From: JAQBZY01 sp038117205
GTDB lineage: Bacteria; Pseudomonadota; Alphaproteobacteria; Rhodospirillales; Casp-alpha2
Assembly (NCBI GenBank): GCA_038117205.1
Contig: JAYOFL010000004.1
Location: 23,269 to 87,268, forward strand
Reading direction: 5' to 3'
DNA: 64,000 nt
Shown here: piece by piece, positions 52,154 through 60,877 of the stretch
Numbering within the stretch: position 1 is the stretch's first letter
How the letters are laid out: every line of letters begins with the position of its first letter
Position numbers and translations under genes: made by a program
Notes under the pieces: model-generated
Told to the model about the DNA's origin: nothing
Database searches by the model: none
Seen by the model: only the letters and a program-made list of their open reading frames with translations

Positions 52154-52567
52154 TCAGGCCTTCACGCCGGCCATGGCGCAGATGATCTTCCAGCTCTTGG
52201 CGTCGATCGGCATGACGGAAAGCCGCGACTGACGGATCAGCGCCAGATGATGCAGCCGCTCGTCGCCCTTGATGTCGGCGAGCGTCACCGGCGTCTTCAC
52301 GGGCATCAGGGCCTTGACGCTGACCATGCCGAAGCGCCCGGACTCGTCGGTCGGATCGGGATGGTATTCCTTGCAAATTTCGACGATGCCGACGATCCGC
52401 TTCTCGTCGACGCTGTGATAGAAGAACGCCCGGTCGCCGAGCTTCATGGCCTTCATGTTGTTGGCCGCCTGATAATTGCGGACCCCGTTCCAGCCTTCGC
52501 TCGCGACCTTGGTCTGGTCTTCCCAGGACCACGCGCCCGGTTCGGATTTGATCAGCCAGTATTGCAT
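52154..52567 (-). CDS. EVE domain protein (thymocyte nuclear protein 1-like)
   Basis: A 137-residue protein of the EVE/PUA-like fold, opening MQYWLIKSEP and including WNGVRNYQAANNMKAMKLGD, FFYHSVDEK and GIVEI. EVE domains bind modified bases in DNA or RNA in characterised cases. The ATG at 52567 is chosen by the family's usual first residues; eight extra residues are possible. Adjacency to YciI-like and gpsA is common in alphaproteobacteria. Confidence 0.92.
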   Translation of the reverse strand: MQYWLIKSEPGAWSWEDQTKVASEGWNGVRNYQAANNMKAMKLGDRAFFYHSVDEKRIVGIVEICKEYHPDPTDESGRFGMVSVKALMPVKTPVTLADIKGDERLHHLALIRQSRLSVMPIDAKSWKIICAMAGVKA

Positions 52568-52601
52568 TGGTTGGTTCCTTTCATCGCTCATCCAACCCCA
52601 T

Positions 52602-52677
52602 TCGTCATCCCCGCGAAAGCGGGGACCCAGGATTCCAGGGCGGTTCGGCTGGGTCCTCGCTTTCGCGAGGATGACGA
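52602..52677. repeat. Dispersed palindromic intergenic repeat
   Basis: The arms TCGTCATCCCCGCGAAAGC and its imperfect inverse (ending CGAGGATGACGA) flank about 18 bases. Each arm has its own small inverted repeat (CCCCGC/GCGGGG). Related sequence appears at 54208-54237. Such GTCATCCCCGC...GCGGGGATGAC elements are frequent between genes in alphaproteobacteria. Confidence 0.75.
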
Positions 52678-52685
52678 GGAAAGAA

Positions 52686-52967
52686 TCAATCCGCCGGGAA
52701 CACTTTTTTCCAGGGCGTGATGGACACGCTCGCGAACAGGCCGGCCTTGGCGTAGGGATCGCCGGCGGCCCAGGCTTCCGCCTCGTCGCGGTCGTCGAAC
52801 TTCATGATCAGGGTCGAGCCGATCATGCCGGCCTCGTCGTTGAGCAGCGGCCCGGCGGCGACGATCCTGTCGACGCTCCCTTTCAGATATTCGACGTGCG
52901 CCGGCCGGTTTTCCTGGCGGACGTTGGCGTGCCCCGGCTTGTCGAGGCAGTAGATCACGAAGTGCAT
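52686..52967 (-). CDS. YciI-like protein
   Basis: A 93-residue YciI/YCII domain protein with the family pattern RPAHVEYLKGSVDRIVAAGPLL and the DPYAKAGLF segment carrying the conserved Asp. YciI proteins have a ferredoxin-like fold and are linked to chloride-dependent hydrolase or dehydrochlorinase-like activity; most functions are unknown. It begins 25 bases after the gpsA stop, so the two are probably one operon. Confidence 0.9.
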   Translation of the reverse strand: MHFVIYCLDKPGHANVRQENRPAHVEYLKGSVDRIVAAGPLLNDEAGMIGSTLIMKFDDRDEAEAWAAGDPYAKAGLFASVSITPWKKVFPAD

Positions 52968-52992
52968 GCGGCTTCCTCCATCGGTGCGGAAA

Positions 52993-53985
52993 TCAAAATT
53001 CGCGGGTCAGCGGGCGGGCCAGCAGATCGGCGACGACAGCGTCGATGTCGCGGCCATGGTGCAGGATGGCGTCGACGCCGGCCGAGATCGGCAACTCGAC
53101 GCCGAGCGAATCGGCGAGCGTCGCCACCGACGCCGCGCTCGCCACACCCTCCGTCACGGCGACGCGGGACGCCAGGATATCGGCGAGCGGCCTGCCTTCG
53201 CCCAACTGAAAGCCGAGCGAGAAGTTGCGGGACTGCATGGCCGTGCAGGTGAGCACCAGATCGCCGAGTCCGGCGAGGCCCATCATGGTCTCCGTCTTGG
53301 CGCCCTTGGCGCGGCCGAGGCGGATCAGTTCGGCCAAGCCCCGCGTGATCAGCGCGGCGCGCGCGTTATCGCCGAGCTTCCGTCCCTCGACGATGCCGCA
53401 GGCGATGGCGAGCACGTTCTTCACGGCGCCCCCGATCTCGGCGCCGACGATGTCGTCGGAGCGGTAGACGCGGAAGGTGCGGCCGGCAACGGCCTCGATC
53501 AAGGTTTGCGCCAGGCCTTCGTCGGCGCATGCCAGGGTCACGGCGGTCGGCAGGCCGCGCGCCACCTCGACGGCGAAGGACGGCCCCGACAGGACGGCCA
53601 GCGGCGTTCCCGGCAATTCCTCGGCGGCGACCTCGCTCATCAGTTTGCCGCTGCCCTGTTCGATCCCCTTGGCACACAGAACGACCGGCACGCCGGCCGC
53701 CAGATGCGGCCGCATGGCGGCGGCGGTTTGCCGCAGGAACTGCGCCGGCACGACCAGCAGCGCCGCGTCGGCGCCGGCCAGCGCGGCGCCGATTTCCGTC
53801 GTCGCGCCGATGCCGGCCGGCAGCTCGACGTTCTTGAGATAAAGCGGATTGCCCTTGCCGGCATTGACGGCTTCGGCGACCTCCGGCTCGCGGGCCCAGA
53901 GCTTGACGTTCCGCCCGCTCCGGCGGAGCGAGGCCGCGAGCCCCGTTCCCCAGGCGCCGGCGCCGATGACGGTCATGGTCTTCAT
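52993..53985 (-). CDS. gpsA: NAD(P)-dependent glycerol-3-phosphate dehydrogenase
   Basis: A 330-residue GpsA enzyme making sn-glycerol 3-phosphate for phospholipids. VIGAGAWGTGLAASL is the cofactor loop, KGIEQGSG and GPSFAVEVARGLPTA follow, then the catalytic lysine in GAVKNVLAIACGIVEG and GLGDLVLTC. Length and motifs are standard. It precedes a repeat-filled gap before tsaD. Confidence 0.95.
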   Translation of the reverse strand: MKTMTVIGAGAWGTGLAASLRRSGRNVKLWAREPEVAEAVNAGKGNPLYLKNVELPAGIGATTEIGAALAGADAALLVVPAQFLRQTAAAMRPHLAAGVPVVLCAKGIEQGSGKLMSEVAAEELPGTPLAVLSGPSFAVEVARGLPTAVTLACADEGLAQTLIEAVAGRTFRVYRSDDIVGAEIGGAVKNVLAIACGIVEGRKLGDNARAALITRGLAELIRLGRAKGAKTETMMGLAGLGDLVLTCTAMQSRNFSLGFQLGEGRPLADILASRVAVTEGVASAASVATLADSLGVELPISAGVDAILHHGRDIDAVVADLLARPLTREF

Positions 53986-54072
53986 GGCGGCATTTGTAGG
54001 GGATGGCGGCGCGGCTGTCGATGAAGCGGGGAAAATTTGCGGCGGGGCGCTGCGGAGAGGGCGCGGACGTGA

Positions 54073-54155
54073 TCGAAGAGTGGACCCCGGAATAAATCCG
54101 GGGTGACGGACAAGGTTGGTTCGGCGCCGTGCCCGCCCCCACTCGTCACCCCGGG
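54073..54155. repeat. 83-base direct repeat, copy A
   Basis: Starts TCGAAGAGTGGACCCCGGAA and ends CGTCACCCCGGG. It matches copy B 188 bases downstream at about 76 of 83 positions (hand count), including the internal inverted repeat CCCCGGAATAAATCCGGGG. Confidence 0.8.
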
Positions 54156-54260
54156 ACCCCTGATCAAGTCAGGGGCAGGTGGACCCGGGGTGACGGAAAG
54201 GGACGAGCCTGGGTCCCCGCTTGCGCGGGGATGACGATATGGGAGAGGTCACGGTTGTTT

Positions 54261-54343
54261 TCGAAGAATGGACTCCGGAATGAATCCGGGGTGACGGATG
54301 AGGTTGATTCGACGCCGTGCCCGCCCCCACTCGTCACCCCGGG
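54261..54343. repeat. 83-base direct repeat, copy B
   Basis: Starts TCGAAGAATGGACTCCGGAA. All seven differences from copy A are transitions, which suggests a tandem duplication of a 188-base unit followed by drift. Confidence 0.8.
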
Positions 54344-54450
54344 CTCGTCCCGGGGTCCACACTCAAACACCCGACGGGACGAGAACAGTGAACCCCGGAA
54401 CCACCGATCGAGTCAGGAGCAGGCAAAATCAGGGATGACGGATAGGGAAA

Positions 54451-55503
54451 TTACGCCTTCACCCCGGCGAAGGCGGCGGGGGGCGCGTCGGGGTCCAGGG
54501 GCCAGCGGGGCCGCGCCTTGAAATCCAACGGATCGGTCTGGCCCAGGCGGAACCGCTCCAGCCCGGCCCAGGCGATCATGGCGCCGTTGTCGGTGCAGAG
54601 TTTCGCCGGCGGCTGCACCAGCGTCATGCCGGTCCGGGCGGCAAGATCGGCGAGCATGCCGCCGATGGCCCTGTTGGCGGCGACGCCGCCGGCTACCACA
54701 AGATGGCCGGCGCTCGGATGCCGGTCCTTGAAGGTCTCGATGGCGTTCCGCGTGCGGTCGGCCAGCGTCTCGGCGGCGGCGCGCTGGAAACTCGCCGCCA
54801 TGTCGGCGACGTCCTGCGCATTCGGCTCGCCGAGATTTTCCAGCGCCCGGCGCACGCTGGTCTTGAGGCCCGAGAACGAGAAGTCGCAGCCGGGCCGTCC
54901 CTTCATGGGGCGCGGCAGATCGAAACGCGCCGCGTCGCCCTTGGCCGCCTCGGCCTCGATCTTCGGGCCGCCCGGATAGCCGAGCCCCAGCATCTTCGCC
55001 GTCTTGTCGAAGGCCTCGCCGATGGCGTCGTCGATGGTGGTGCCGAGGCGCGTGTACGCACCCACACCTTCGACGATCAGCAACTGGCAGTGCCCGCCGG
55101 ACACCAGCAACAGCAGATACGGAAACGGCACGTCGCCGACGAGACGCGCGGTGAGCGCATGCCCTTCCAGGTGATTGACGGCAACGAAGGGAAGGTCCTT
55201 GGCGACGCAGATCGCCTTGGCCGTCATGGCGCCGACCAGCACGCCGCCGATCAGCCCCGGCCCGGCGGTGGCGGCGACGGCGTCCAGGTCCTCGAAACGG
55301 AGCCCGGCCTGGCGCATGGCTTCCGCCACGATGGCGTCGGTGGCGTCGAGATGTGCGCGCGCCGCCACCTCCGGCACGATGCCGCCGAACGGTTCGTGCG
55401 CGTCGATCTGCGACAGCACGACGTTCGAGAGGATGTTGCGCCCCTCGTCGACGACGGCGGCGGCGGTCTCGTCGCAACTGGTTTCGATGCCGAGAACGAT
55501 CAC
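54451..55503 (-). CDS. tsaD: tRNA threonylcarbamoyl transferase subunit (Kae1/Gcp)
   Basis: A 350-residue TsaD from GTG 55503 (VLGIETSCDETAAAV). NHLEGHAL has the metal-binding His pair, LVSGGHCQLL the nucleotide loop, YPGGPKIE and the C-terminal CTDNGAMIAW are diagnostic. With TsaB, TsaE and TsaC it makes t6A37 in tRNAs reading ANN codons. A much longer open frame runs to 57441 but is an artefact of GC-rich sequence. Divergent from hemC, with 84 bases between starts. Confidence 0.95.
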   Translation of the reverse strand: MIVLGIETSCDETAAAVVDEGRNILSNVVLSQIDAHEPFGGIVPEVAARAHLDATDAIVAEAMRQAGLRFEDLDAVAATAGPGLIGGVLVGAMTAKAICVAKDLPFVAVNHLEGHALTARLVGDVPFPYLLLLVSGGHCQLLIVEGVGAYTRLGTTIDDAIGEAFDKTAKMLGLGYPGGPKIEAEAAKGDAARFDLPRPMKGRPGCDFSFSGLKTSVRRALENLGEPNAQDVADMAASFQRAAAETLADRTRNAIETFKDRHPSAGHLVVAGGVAANRAIGGMLADLAARTGMTLVQPPAKLCTDNGAMIAWAGLERFRLGQTDPLDFKARPRWPLDPDAPPAAFAGVKA

Positions 55504-55587
55504 GTAAAAAGCCTTTCTCCGTTCCGGCGCGGACTTTACTCTGCCGCGCGGCATGAGGCCAATGCCGGCAACTGGAAGCGAGCGACC

Positions 55588-56517
55588 GTGACCGAAAGAC
55601 AGATCACCATCGGCACCCGCGGCAGCCCATTGGCGCTGTATCAGACGGAAATGGTCCGCGACGCCCTGATCCGCCAGACCCCGGCGCTCGGCGCGCCGGA
55701 TGGCGTGCGAGTCGAGATCATCAAAACCACCGGCGATCAGGTGCAGGACCGCGCGCTCGCCGAGCTCGGCGGCAAGGGCCTCTTCACCAAGGAACTCGAC
55801 CAAGCCATGCGCGACGGCCGCATCGACATCGCCGTGCATTCCATGAAGGACCTGGAGACCTGGCTCGGCGACGGCATCCGCCTTGCCTGCATGCTGCCCC
55901 GGGAAGACCCGCGCGACGCCTTCGTCAGCCTGACGGCCGCCAATATCGACGCCCTGCCGAAGGGCGCGAAGGTCGGCACCGCGTCGCTCCGCCGGCAGGC
56001 GCAGCTTCTCAACCAGCGCCCCGACCTCAAGGTCGATCTCATCCGCGGCAACGTGCAGACCCGGCTCTCGAAACTGGCGGACGGCGTCTGCGACGCGACG
56101 TTCCTGGCGTTGGCCGGCCTGAAGCGCCTCGGCATGGCCGACAAGGCGACGGACATCATCGAGCCGGACATCCTGCTGCCGGCCTGCGGCCAGGGGGCGG
56201 TCGGCGTCACGTGCCGTGACGACGACGACGAGGTGGCGGAACTGCTCGCCGGTATCGGCGACGCGGATACCTGGGCGGCGGTGACGTGCGAGCGGGCCAT
56301 GCTCGCCGTGCTCGACGGCTCGTGCCGCACGCCCATCGGCGGCCTCGCGGAAATCAAGGCCGGCCGCATGTCGCTCCGCGGCCTGGTGGCCCGCGCCGAC
56401 GGCACGGAGCTTTACCGCGCCAGCCGCGAAGGGCTCGTATCGGATGCGGAACGGATCGGCCGCGATGCCGGCGAAGAGCTGCGCGCCCGCGCGCCGGCCG
56501 ACATTTTCGCCGACTGA
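55588..56517 (+). CDS. hemC: Porphobilinogen deaminase
   Basis: A 309-residue hydroxymethylbilane synthase. ITIGTRGSPLALYQ at the start, GGKGLFTKELDQA, VHSMKDLET, GTASLRRQAQL and DGSCRTPIGG with the cysteine holding the dipyrromethane cofactor. GTG start at 55588, eight bases after a GGAAG Shine-Dalgarno-like run. First gene of hemC-hemD-Mic60-hemY. Confidence 0.96.
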   Translation: MTERQITIGTRGSPLALYQTEMVRDALIRQTPALGAPDGVRVEIIKTTGDQVQDRALAELGGKGLFTKELDQAMRDGRIDIAVHSMKDLETWLGDGIRLACMLPREDPRDAFVSLTAANIDALPKGAKVGTASLRRQAQLLNQRPDLKVDLIRGNVQTRLSKLADGVCDATFLALAGLKRLGMADKATDIIEPDILLPACGQGAVGVTCRDDDDEVAELLAGIGDADTWAAVTCERAMLAVLDGSCRTPIGGLAEIKAGRMSLRGLVARADGTELYRASREGLVSDAERIGRDAGEELRARAPADIFAD

Positions 56518-56529
56518 CGGGGCCGGCCG

Positions 56530-57243
56530 ATGCCGACGCTCCTGGTCACACGGCCGGCGGTGGACGCCCAGGACCTGAATCACCGCCTGCATGATCTTGG
56601 ATTCGAAACGATCGCCGCGCCGGTGATGGAAATCGTCACCGTTCCCGGCCCCGCCCTCGATCTCACGGGCGTGCAGGCGGTGCTGGCGACCAGCGCCAAC
56701 GGCGTCAGGGCCGTCGCCGAGCGCACGACAGAGCGCGGCTTGCCGCTCTATGCCGTCGGCGACGCGACGGCCAGGATCGCCCGAGATCTCGGATTCCATC
56801 GGGTCGAAAGCGCCAGCGGCGACGTCGACGATCTGGCGCGTCTCGTCACCGGGAAGGCCGATCCCAGTGCCGGCGTCCTGTTGCATGCCGCGGCGACCAG
56901 CGTCGCCGGCGATCTCGCCGGCATGCTCGACAAGGGCGGTTTCCGGATTCGCCGCGAGGTGCTGTACGAGGCACGGCCGATCGCCGAGCTCGGCTTCGAG
57001 GCGAAACGGGCGATACGCGCCGACGGGGTCGACGGCGTCCTGATCTATTCGCCGCGCTCGGCGCGGATTTTCGAGGACATGCTGGCCCACGCCGACCTTT
57101 CCGAGGCGGCCACCGGCATGGTGGCGTTCTGCCTTTCCGACAACGTCGCGGCGGCCCTTTCCGGGCCGTGGCGGCGCAAGATCGTGGCCCGGCAGCCGGC
57201 GCAGGAATCCTTGCTGGACGCGGTCGCAACCTGCTACCACTGA
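56530..57243 (+). CDS. hemD: Uroporphyrinogen-III synthase
   Basis: A 237-residue HemD that closes the linear tetrapyrrole with ring D inversion. LLVTRPAVDAQDLNHRL at the start, ATSANGVRAV and DGVLIYSPRSARIFEDML in the second half fit this poorly conserved family. Starts 12 bases after hemC. Support comes as much from position as from sequence. Confidence 0.9.
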   Translation: MPTLLVTRPAVDAQDLNHRLHDLGFETIAAPVMEIVTVPGPALDLTGVQAVLATSANGVRAVAERTTERGLPLYAVGDATARIARDLGFHRVESASGDVDDLARLVTGKADPSAGVLLHAAATSVAGDLAGMLDKGGFRIRREVLYEARPIAELGFEAKRAIRADGVDGVLIYSPRSARIFEDMLAHADLSEAATGMVAFCLSDNVAAALSGPWRRKIVARQPAQESLLDAVATCYH

Positions 57244-57308
57244 CCCGGTACTGACCCCAGTACCGAACCAGGGCACCAAGCGTGCGCGCGCGACGAGAGG
57301 GATCGACC

Positions 57309-58580
57309 ATGGCCGAACGCCAGGATGGCGAAAAACCCGCGGCAGGCGGCGGCGACAAGACCGCGCCGGGCAATGCCGAAACGGCGGCGACGCCCACCAA
57401 GGCAGGCTCGGCGAAGGCCGATACCGCCAAGGACGCCCCAAAACCCGACACCAAGAAACCCGACGACAAAACGGCGACCTCGTCGGCGTCGAAGGCCGGC
57501 GCGCAGGGGAGCGCCAACAAGGGCGGCGGCGGCAAGGCCGTTCTATGGCTGATCATCCTCCTCGTGCTCCTGGGCGGCGGCGCCTACGCGACCAAGGCCC
57601 TTTGGCTACCGGCGGCCGAGCCGCACTTGGCGGGGGTGCCGTTCCTCAAGGATCTGCTCGCCGGCAAGCCCGCCGAGACGACGCCGAGCCAGCCCTCCGA
57701 GTTCGAACTGCTCGCCGAGCGGGTCGCCGCCCTCGAGAAAAGCTCCAAGTCCGCCGCCACGGACGCGCAGATGGCCGCCATGCAGGCCGAGCGCCAGCGT
57801 TTGCAGAGCAACGTCTCGGCGGCGCTGCAGCGCATCGACGAACTTGAAAAGCGCATCTCCGATGTGCGCAACATGGCCGGTTCGCTGGCCAGCGCCGGCA
57901 CCGGCGGTTCGGCCCAGGTGGATCTGGGGCCGCTCCTGTCGCGCATCGACGCGCTGGAAAGCAGCGGCGCCGCGACGCGCACGGAAATGCAGACCCTCAA
58001 CGCCCGGGTCAGCGAAGGCACCGCCAGCGCCGCCAGCAACGACGCCAAGTCGCGGGCGCTGGTGTTGGCGGTCGGCCAGCTTCGCGACGCGGCGCTGTCC
58101 GGGCAGCCCTACGCCGATGCCTTGAAGACGTTCACCGCGCTTGCCGGCGACAGCGCCGACTTGAAGGCGGCCGCGCGCGGTCTGCAGGCGGGCGCGGCCA
58201 CGGGCGTGCCGTCGGAAACCGAGCTCCGCGCCGCCTTCGGCAAGATCGCCGGCCGGGTCGTGACGCTGGCCGGCGCCGGTGGCGACGGCTGGCTCGACAA
58301 GGCGGCGAGCAAGGTGAAGACGCTGGCGACGCTCCGGCGCACGGACGGCGCTTCCGCCGATACGGTCGAGAACACGGTCGCCGGCATCGAGCGGAAACTC
58401 GCGGACGGCGACCTCAAGGGCGCCTATGACACCGCGTCGGCGCTCCGCGATGGGGTCAACGCCGAGGCGCGCACCGTTCTCGAAGGATGGCTGGTGACGG
58501 CACGGGTGCGCGTCGACGCGGTGCGGTCGTTGGACGCGCTGCAGTCGAGCGCCATCGCCGCGCTCGGCTCCGGCGGCTGA
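57309..58580 (+). CDS. Mic60/mitofilin-like inner membrane protein (COG4223)
   Basis: A 423-residue protein: disordered Ala/Lys/Pro-rich cytoplasmic start (1-75), one membrane segment near 78-97 (KAVLWLIILLVLLGGGAY), a coiled coil (about 135-195 and 220-255) and a C-terminal helical mitofilin-like domain. In alphaproteobacteria the Mic60 homologue lies between the hemC/hemD genes and hemY, as here, and is held to be the ancestor of the mitochondrial cristae protein, able to deform membranes. ATG 57309 follows GAGAGG. Confidence 0.85.
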   Translation: MAERQDGEKPAAGGGDKTAPGNAETAATPTKAGSAKADTAKDAPKPDTKKPDDKTATSSASKAGAQGSANKGGGGKAVLWLIILLVLLGGGAYATKALWLPAAEPHLAGVPFLKDLLAGKPAETTPSQPSEFELLAERVAALEKSSKSAATDAQMAAMQAERQRLQSNVSAALQRIDELEKRISDVRNMAGSLASAGTGGSAQVDLGPLLSRIDALESSGAATRTEMQTLNARVSEGTASAASNDAKSRALVLAVGQLRDAALSGQPYADALKTFTALAGDSADLKAAARGLQAGAATGVPSETELRAAFGKIAGRVVTLAGAGGDGWLDKAASKVKTLATLRRTDGASADTVENTVAGIERKLADGDLKGAYDTASALRDGVNAEARTVLEGWLVTARVRVDAVRSLDALQSSAIAALGSGG

Positions 58581-58594
58581 GCGGGGCCGGGATC

Positions 58595-60004
58595 ATGTGG
58601 CGTTGGCTCCGATTTCTGGCAATCCTCGTCGCCATGGTGTTCGCCGTCGTCTGGTTGGTGAAGAACCCGGGCGCGGTCACGCTGGAATGGCGCGGCTGGC
58701 GTCTCGATACGTCGGCCGGCGTGCTGTTCGTCGGCGTGGCGCTGATCGCCGCCCTGACGGCGGTCGTCTATAGCGGCTGGCGCTATCTGCGCCGGGTGCC
58801 GGGCGAGGTCGGTCTGGCGTTCAGGAACCGCCGCACCCGCAAGGGCTACGAGGCGTTGACGCACGGCATGGTCGCCGTCGCCGCCGGCGACGCCCACGAG
58901 GCGGCAAAGCAGGCGCGGCGCGCCGGCACGTTGCTGGACGCGCCGCCGCTGACGATGCTGCTCTCGGCGCAGTCGGCGCAACTGGCCGGCGACGAGAAGG
59001 CGGCGGAAGGCTTCTTCAAGGCCATGCTCGACGATCCGGAAACGGAATTCCTCGGGCTGCGCGGCTTGCTCAATCAGGCGCTGAAGGCGGAAGACCACGC
59101 CACCGCTCTTGATCTGGCGCGGCGCGCCTATCGGCTGCAGCCGAAGAGCGAATGGGTGGCCGCGACGCTGTTCGATCTGCAGGCCCGCAAGGGCGCCTGG
59201 ATCGAGGCCGCGGCGACCACCGACGACATGGCGCGCGGCCGGCTTCTGGCGCGTCCCGCCGCCGACCGGCGCCGCGCCGTGGTCGCGCTCGAGCGGGCCC
59301 GCGCGGCGGACGTCGCCGGCGACCGTGACACGGCCCTCAAACAGATGAAGACCGCCGTCGATCTGGCGCCGGACCTGGTGCCGGCGGTGGTGGCATTGAT
59401 GCGCCGCTATGTCTCGGACGGCGCGCACAGGAAGGCGGTATCCTTGGGCGAGGGGACGTGGCAGCGAACGCCGCACCCGGACCTCGTGGAGCCCTATTGG
59501 GACGCCAAGCGGGCGGCCGACGGCTTGGCGCGGGTCAAGGCGGCGGAAAAGCTGATCGCCGCCAACAAGGATCATATCGAAAGCCATCTGGCACTCGCCC
59601 TGGCCGCCTTGCAGGCGGCGCTCTGGGGCGAGGCGCGCAAGCATCTCGCGGCAGCCGGCGCGAAGGACGGATTGAGTCCGCCGGCCCGGGTCTGCCGGTT
59701 GATGGCTGATCTGGAAGAACGCGAGAACGGCGATCTTGCCCAGGCGCGGGAATGGCTGGTCCGCGCCGGCCACGCCAAGCTCGATCCCAGCTGGGTTTGC
59801 GCGGACTGCGGCAACGCCGTCCCGCACTGGTCGGCGCGCTGCGGCAACTGCGGCGGGTTCGACACATTCGCCTGGCGCGAGCCGCCGCACATCGCCGCCA
59901 TTGCCGACAAGGGCGGGGACGATACGCCGGCCATCGAGGCGGAGACGGAAACGCCGTTGATCGGCAGCAATCCGGACGCCGCGAACGCCGCCGCCAAGGC
60001 GTGA
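58595..60004 (+). CDS. hemY: HemY-like TPR membrane protein with C-terminal zinc ribbon
   Basis: A 469-residue protein (not the protoporphyrinogen oxidase of the same name). Two N-terminal membrane segments (5-24 and 41-60) are the HemY_N domain; TPR-like helices follow to about residue 400. Residues 406-427 hold CADC...CGNCGG, a four-cysteine zinc-ribbon-like knuckle also seen in LapB. Linked to control of haem synthesis or to Mic60-type membrane organisation. Start 14 bases after the Mic60-like gene. Confidence 0.9.
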   Translation: MWRWLRFLAILVAMVFAVVWLVKNPGAVTLEWRGWRLDTSAGVLFVGVALIAALTAVVYSGWRYLRRVPGEVGLAFRNRRTRKGYEALTHGMVAVAAGDAHEAAKQARRAGTLLDAPPLTMLLSAQSAQLAGDEKAAEGFFKAMLDDPETEFLGLRGLLNQALKAEDHATALDLARRAYRLQPKSEWVAATLFDLQARKGAWIEAAATTDDMARGRLLARPAADRRRAVVALERARAADVAGDRDTALKQMKTAVDLAPDLVPAVVALMRRYVSDGAHRKAVSLGEGTWQRTPHPDLVEPYWDAKRAADGLARVKAAEKLIAANKDHIESHLALALAALQAALWGEARKHLAAAGAKDGLSPPARVCRLMADLEERENGDLAQAREWLVRAGHAKLDPSWVCADCGNAVPHWSARCGNCGGFDTFAWREPPHIAAIADKGGDDTPAIEAETETPLIGSNPDAANAAAKA

Positions 60005-60009
60005 GCGAA

Positions 60010-60867
60010 ATGACCGTTTCGGCGCAGGCAGCGGCGGGACCGATCCGCACCATCCGGGCGTTCAACGCCGGAGACTCCTTGCCGGCGCGCCTGCGCGCCC
60101 TGGCCAGGAACGCCGTCATCGCCGCGTTGGCGCCGACCCGCTCGCCGGCCCGCATCGACGGCTGGATCCGCTTTCCCTTCTATCATCACGTCTTCGACGA
60201 CGAACGGGCCGACTTCGCCCGGCAACTCCGCTACTACAAGAACGTCGCCGACATCGTCTCCATCGACGACGCCATCGCCATGTTCAACGAAGGCGGCCCC
60301 CGCAAGGGCCGCTACGTCTGCATCACCTTCGACGACGGCTTCAAGAACTGGATCGAGAACGCGGTGCCGGCCCTGCTGGACGCCGATGCCACGGCCGCCT
60401 TCTTCGTCGCCGCCGGCTATATCGGCACCTCGGTCGACGCCGACCGCGACCGGCTGCTGCGCTTTTACGAGGATGGCACGCGGCTGATGGAATTCCTCAC
60501 CTGGGACGATTGCCGCCGCATGATCGAGGCCGGCATGACGATCGGCTCGCACAGCGTCGACCACGTGCATCTACTGGACCTCGGCGACGCCGACGCGGCG
60601 GACGAGCTCCAGCGTTCGAAGAAGATGATCGAGGCGGGTACCGGCGCCCCGTGCCGGCACTTCTGCTGCCCGTTCGGCCGCGCCGGGATCGACTTCGATC
60701 CGGCGCGTCATCCGAAAATGGCGATGGATGCCGGCTACGCGTCGTTCCTGACCGCCATCCGGGGCAACAACCTCGCCGGGCGGTCTCCCTACGACGTCAG
60801 GCGCGATCACGTGCTGGCCAACTGGGGCGATCATCAGCTCCGCTATTTCCTGGGCGCGCCCGGATGA
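60010..60867 (+). CDS. Polysaccharide deacetylase family protein
   Basis: A 285-residue carbohydrate esterase 4-like (NodB) protein. TFDDGFKNWIENA has the metal-binding Asp pair, HSVDH the His ligands, and CCPFGR the late motif. N-terminal 48 residues are extra. It may deacetylate a surface or wall glycan. ATG 60010 used; GTG 60001 gives a GTGA overlap with hemY and is possible. The next gene starts 10 bases later. Confidence 0.9.
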   Translation: MTVSAQAAAGPIRTIRAFNAGDSLPARLRALARNAVIAALAPTRSPARIDGWIRFPFYHHVFDDERADFARQLRYYKNVADIVSIDDAIAMFNEGGPRKGRYVCITFDDGFKNWIENAVPALLDADATAAFFVAAGYIGTSVDADRDRLLRFYEDGTRLMEFLTWDDCRRMIEAGMTIGSHSVDHVHLLDLGDADAADELQRSKKMIEAGTGAPCRHFCCPFGRAGIDFDPARHPKMAMDAGYASFLTAIRGNNLAGRSPYDVRRDHVLANWGDHQLRYFLGAPG

Positions 60868-60877
60868 GCGTCCGTCC

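Larger units (their letters stand above)
53986..54450. repeat. 465-base noncoding stretch packed with palindromic repeats
   Basis: No gene is seen. The stretch is made of inverted repeats of the type GTCACCCCGG...CCGGGGTGAC, a GTCCCCGC...GCGGGGATGAC unit at 54208-54237, and an 83-base direct repeat (listed separately). It separates gpsA from tsaD. Transcripts across it would fold strongly. Confidence 0.75.

Noticed and set aside
52602..54450. Possible CRISPR array because of repeated GTCATCCCCGC-type units
   Set aside because: The units are palindromic, irregularly spaced and differ in length, with no unique spacers of equal size and no cas genes.
54451..57441. A 996-codon minus-strand frame containing tsaD
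   Set aside because: Only the last 350 codons look like protein; the rest is antisense to hemC and hemD. The tsaD start is GTG 55503.
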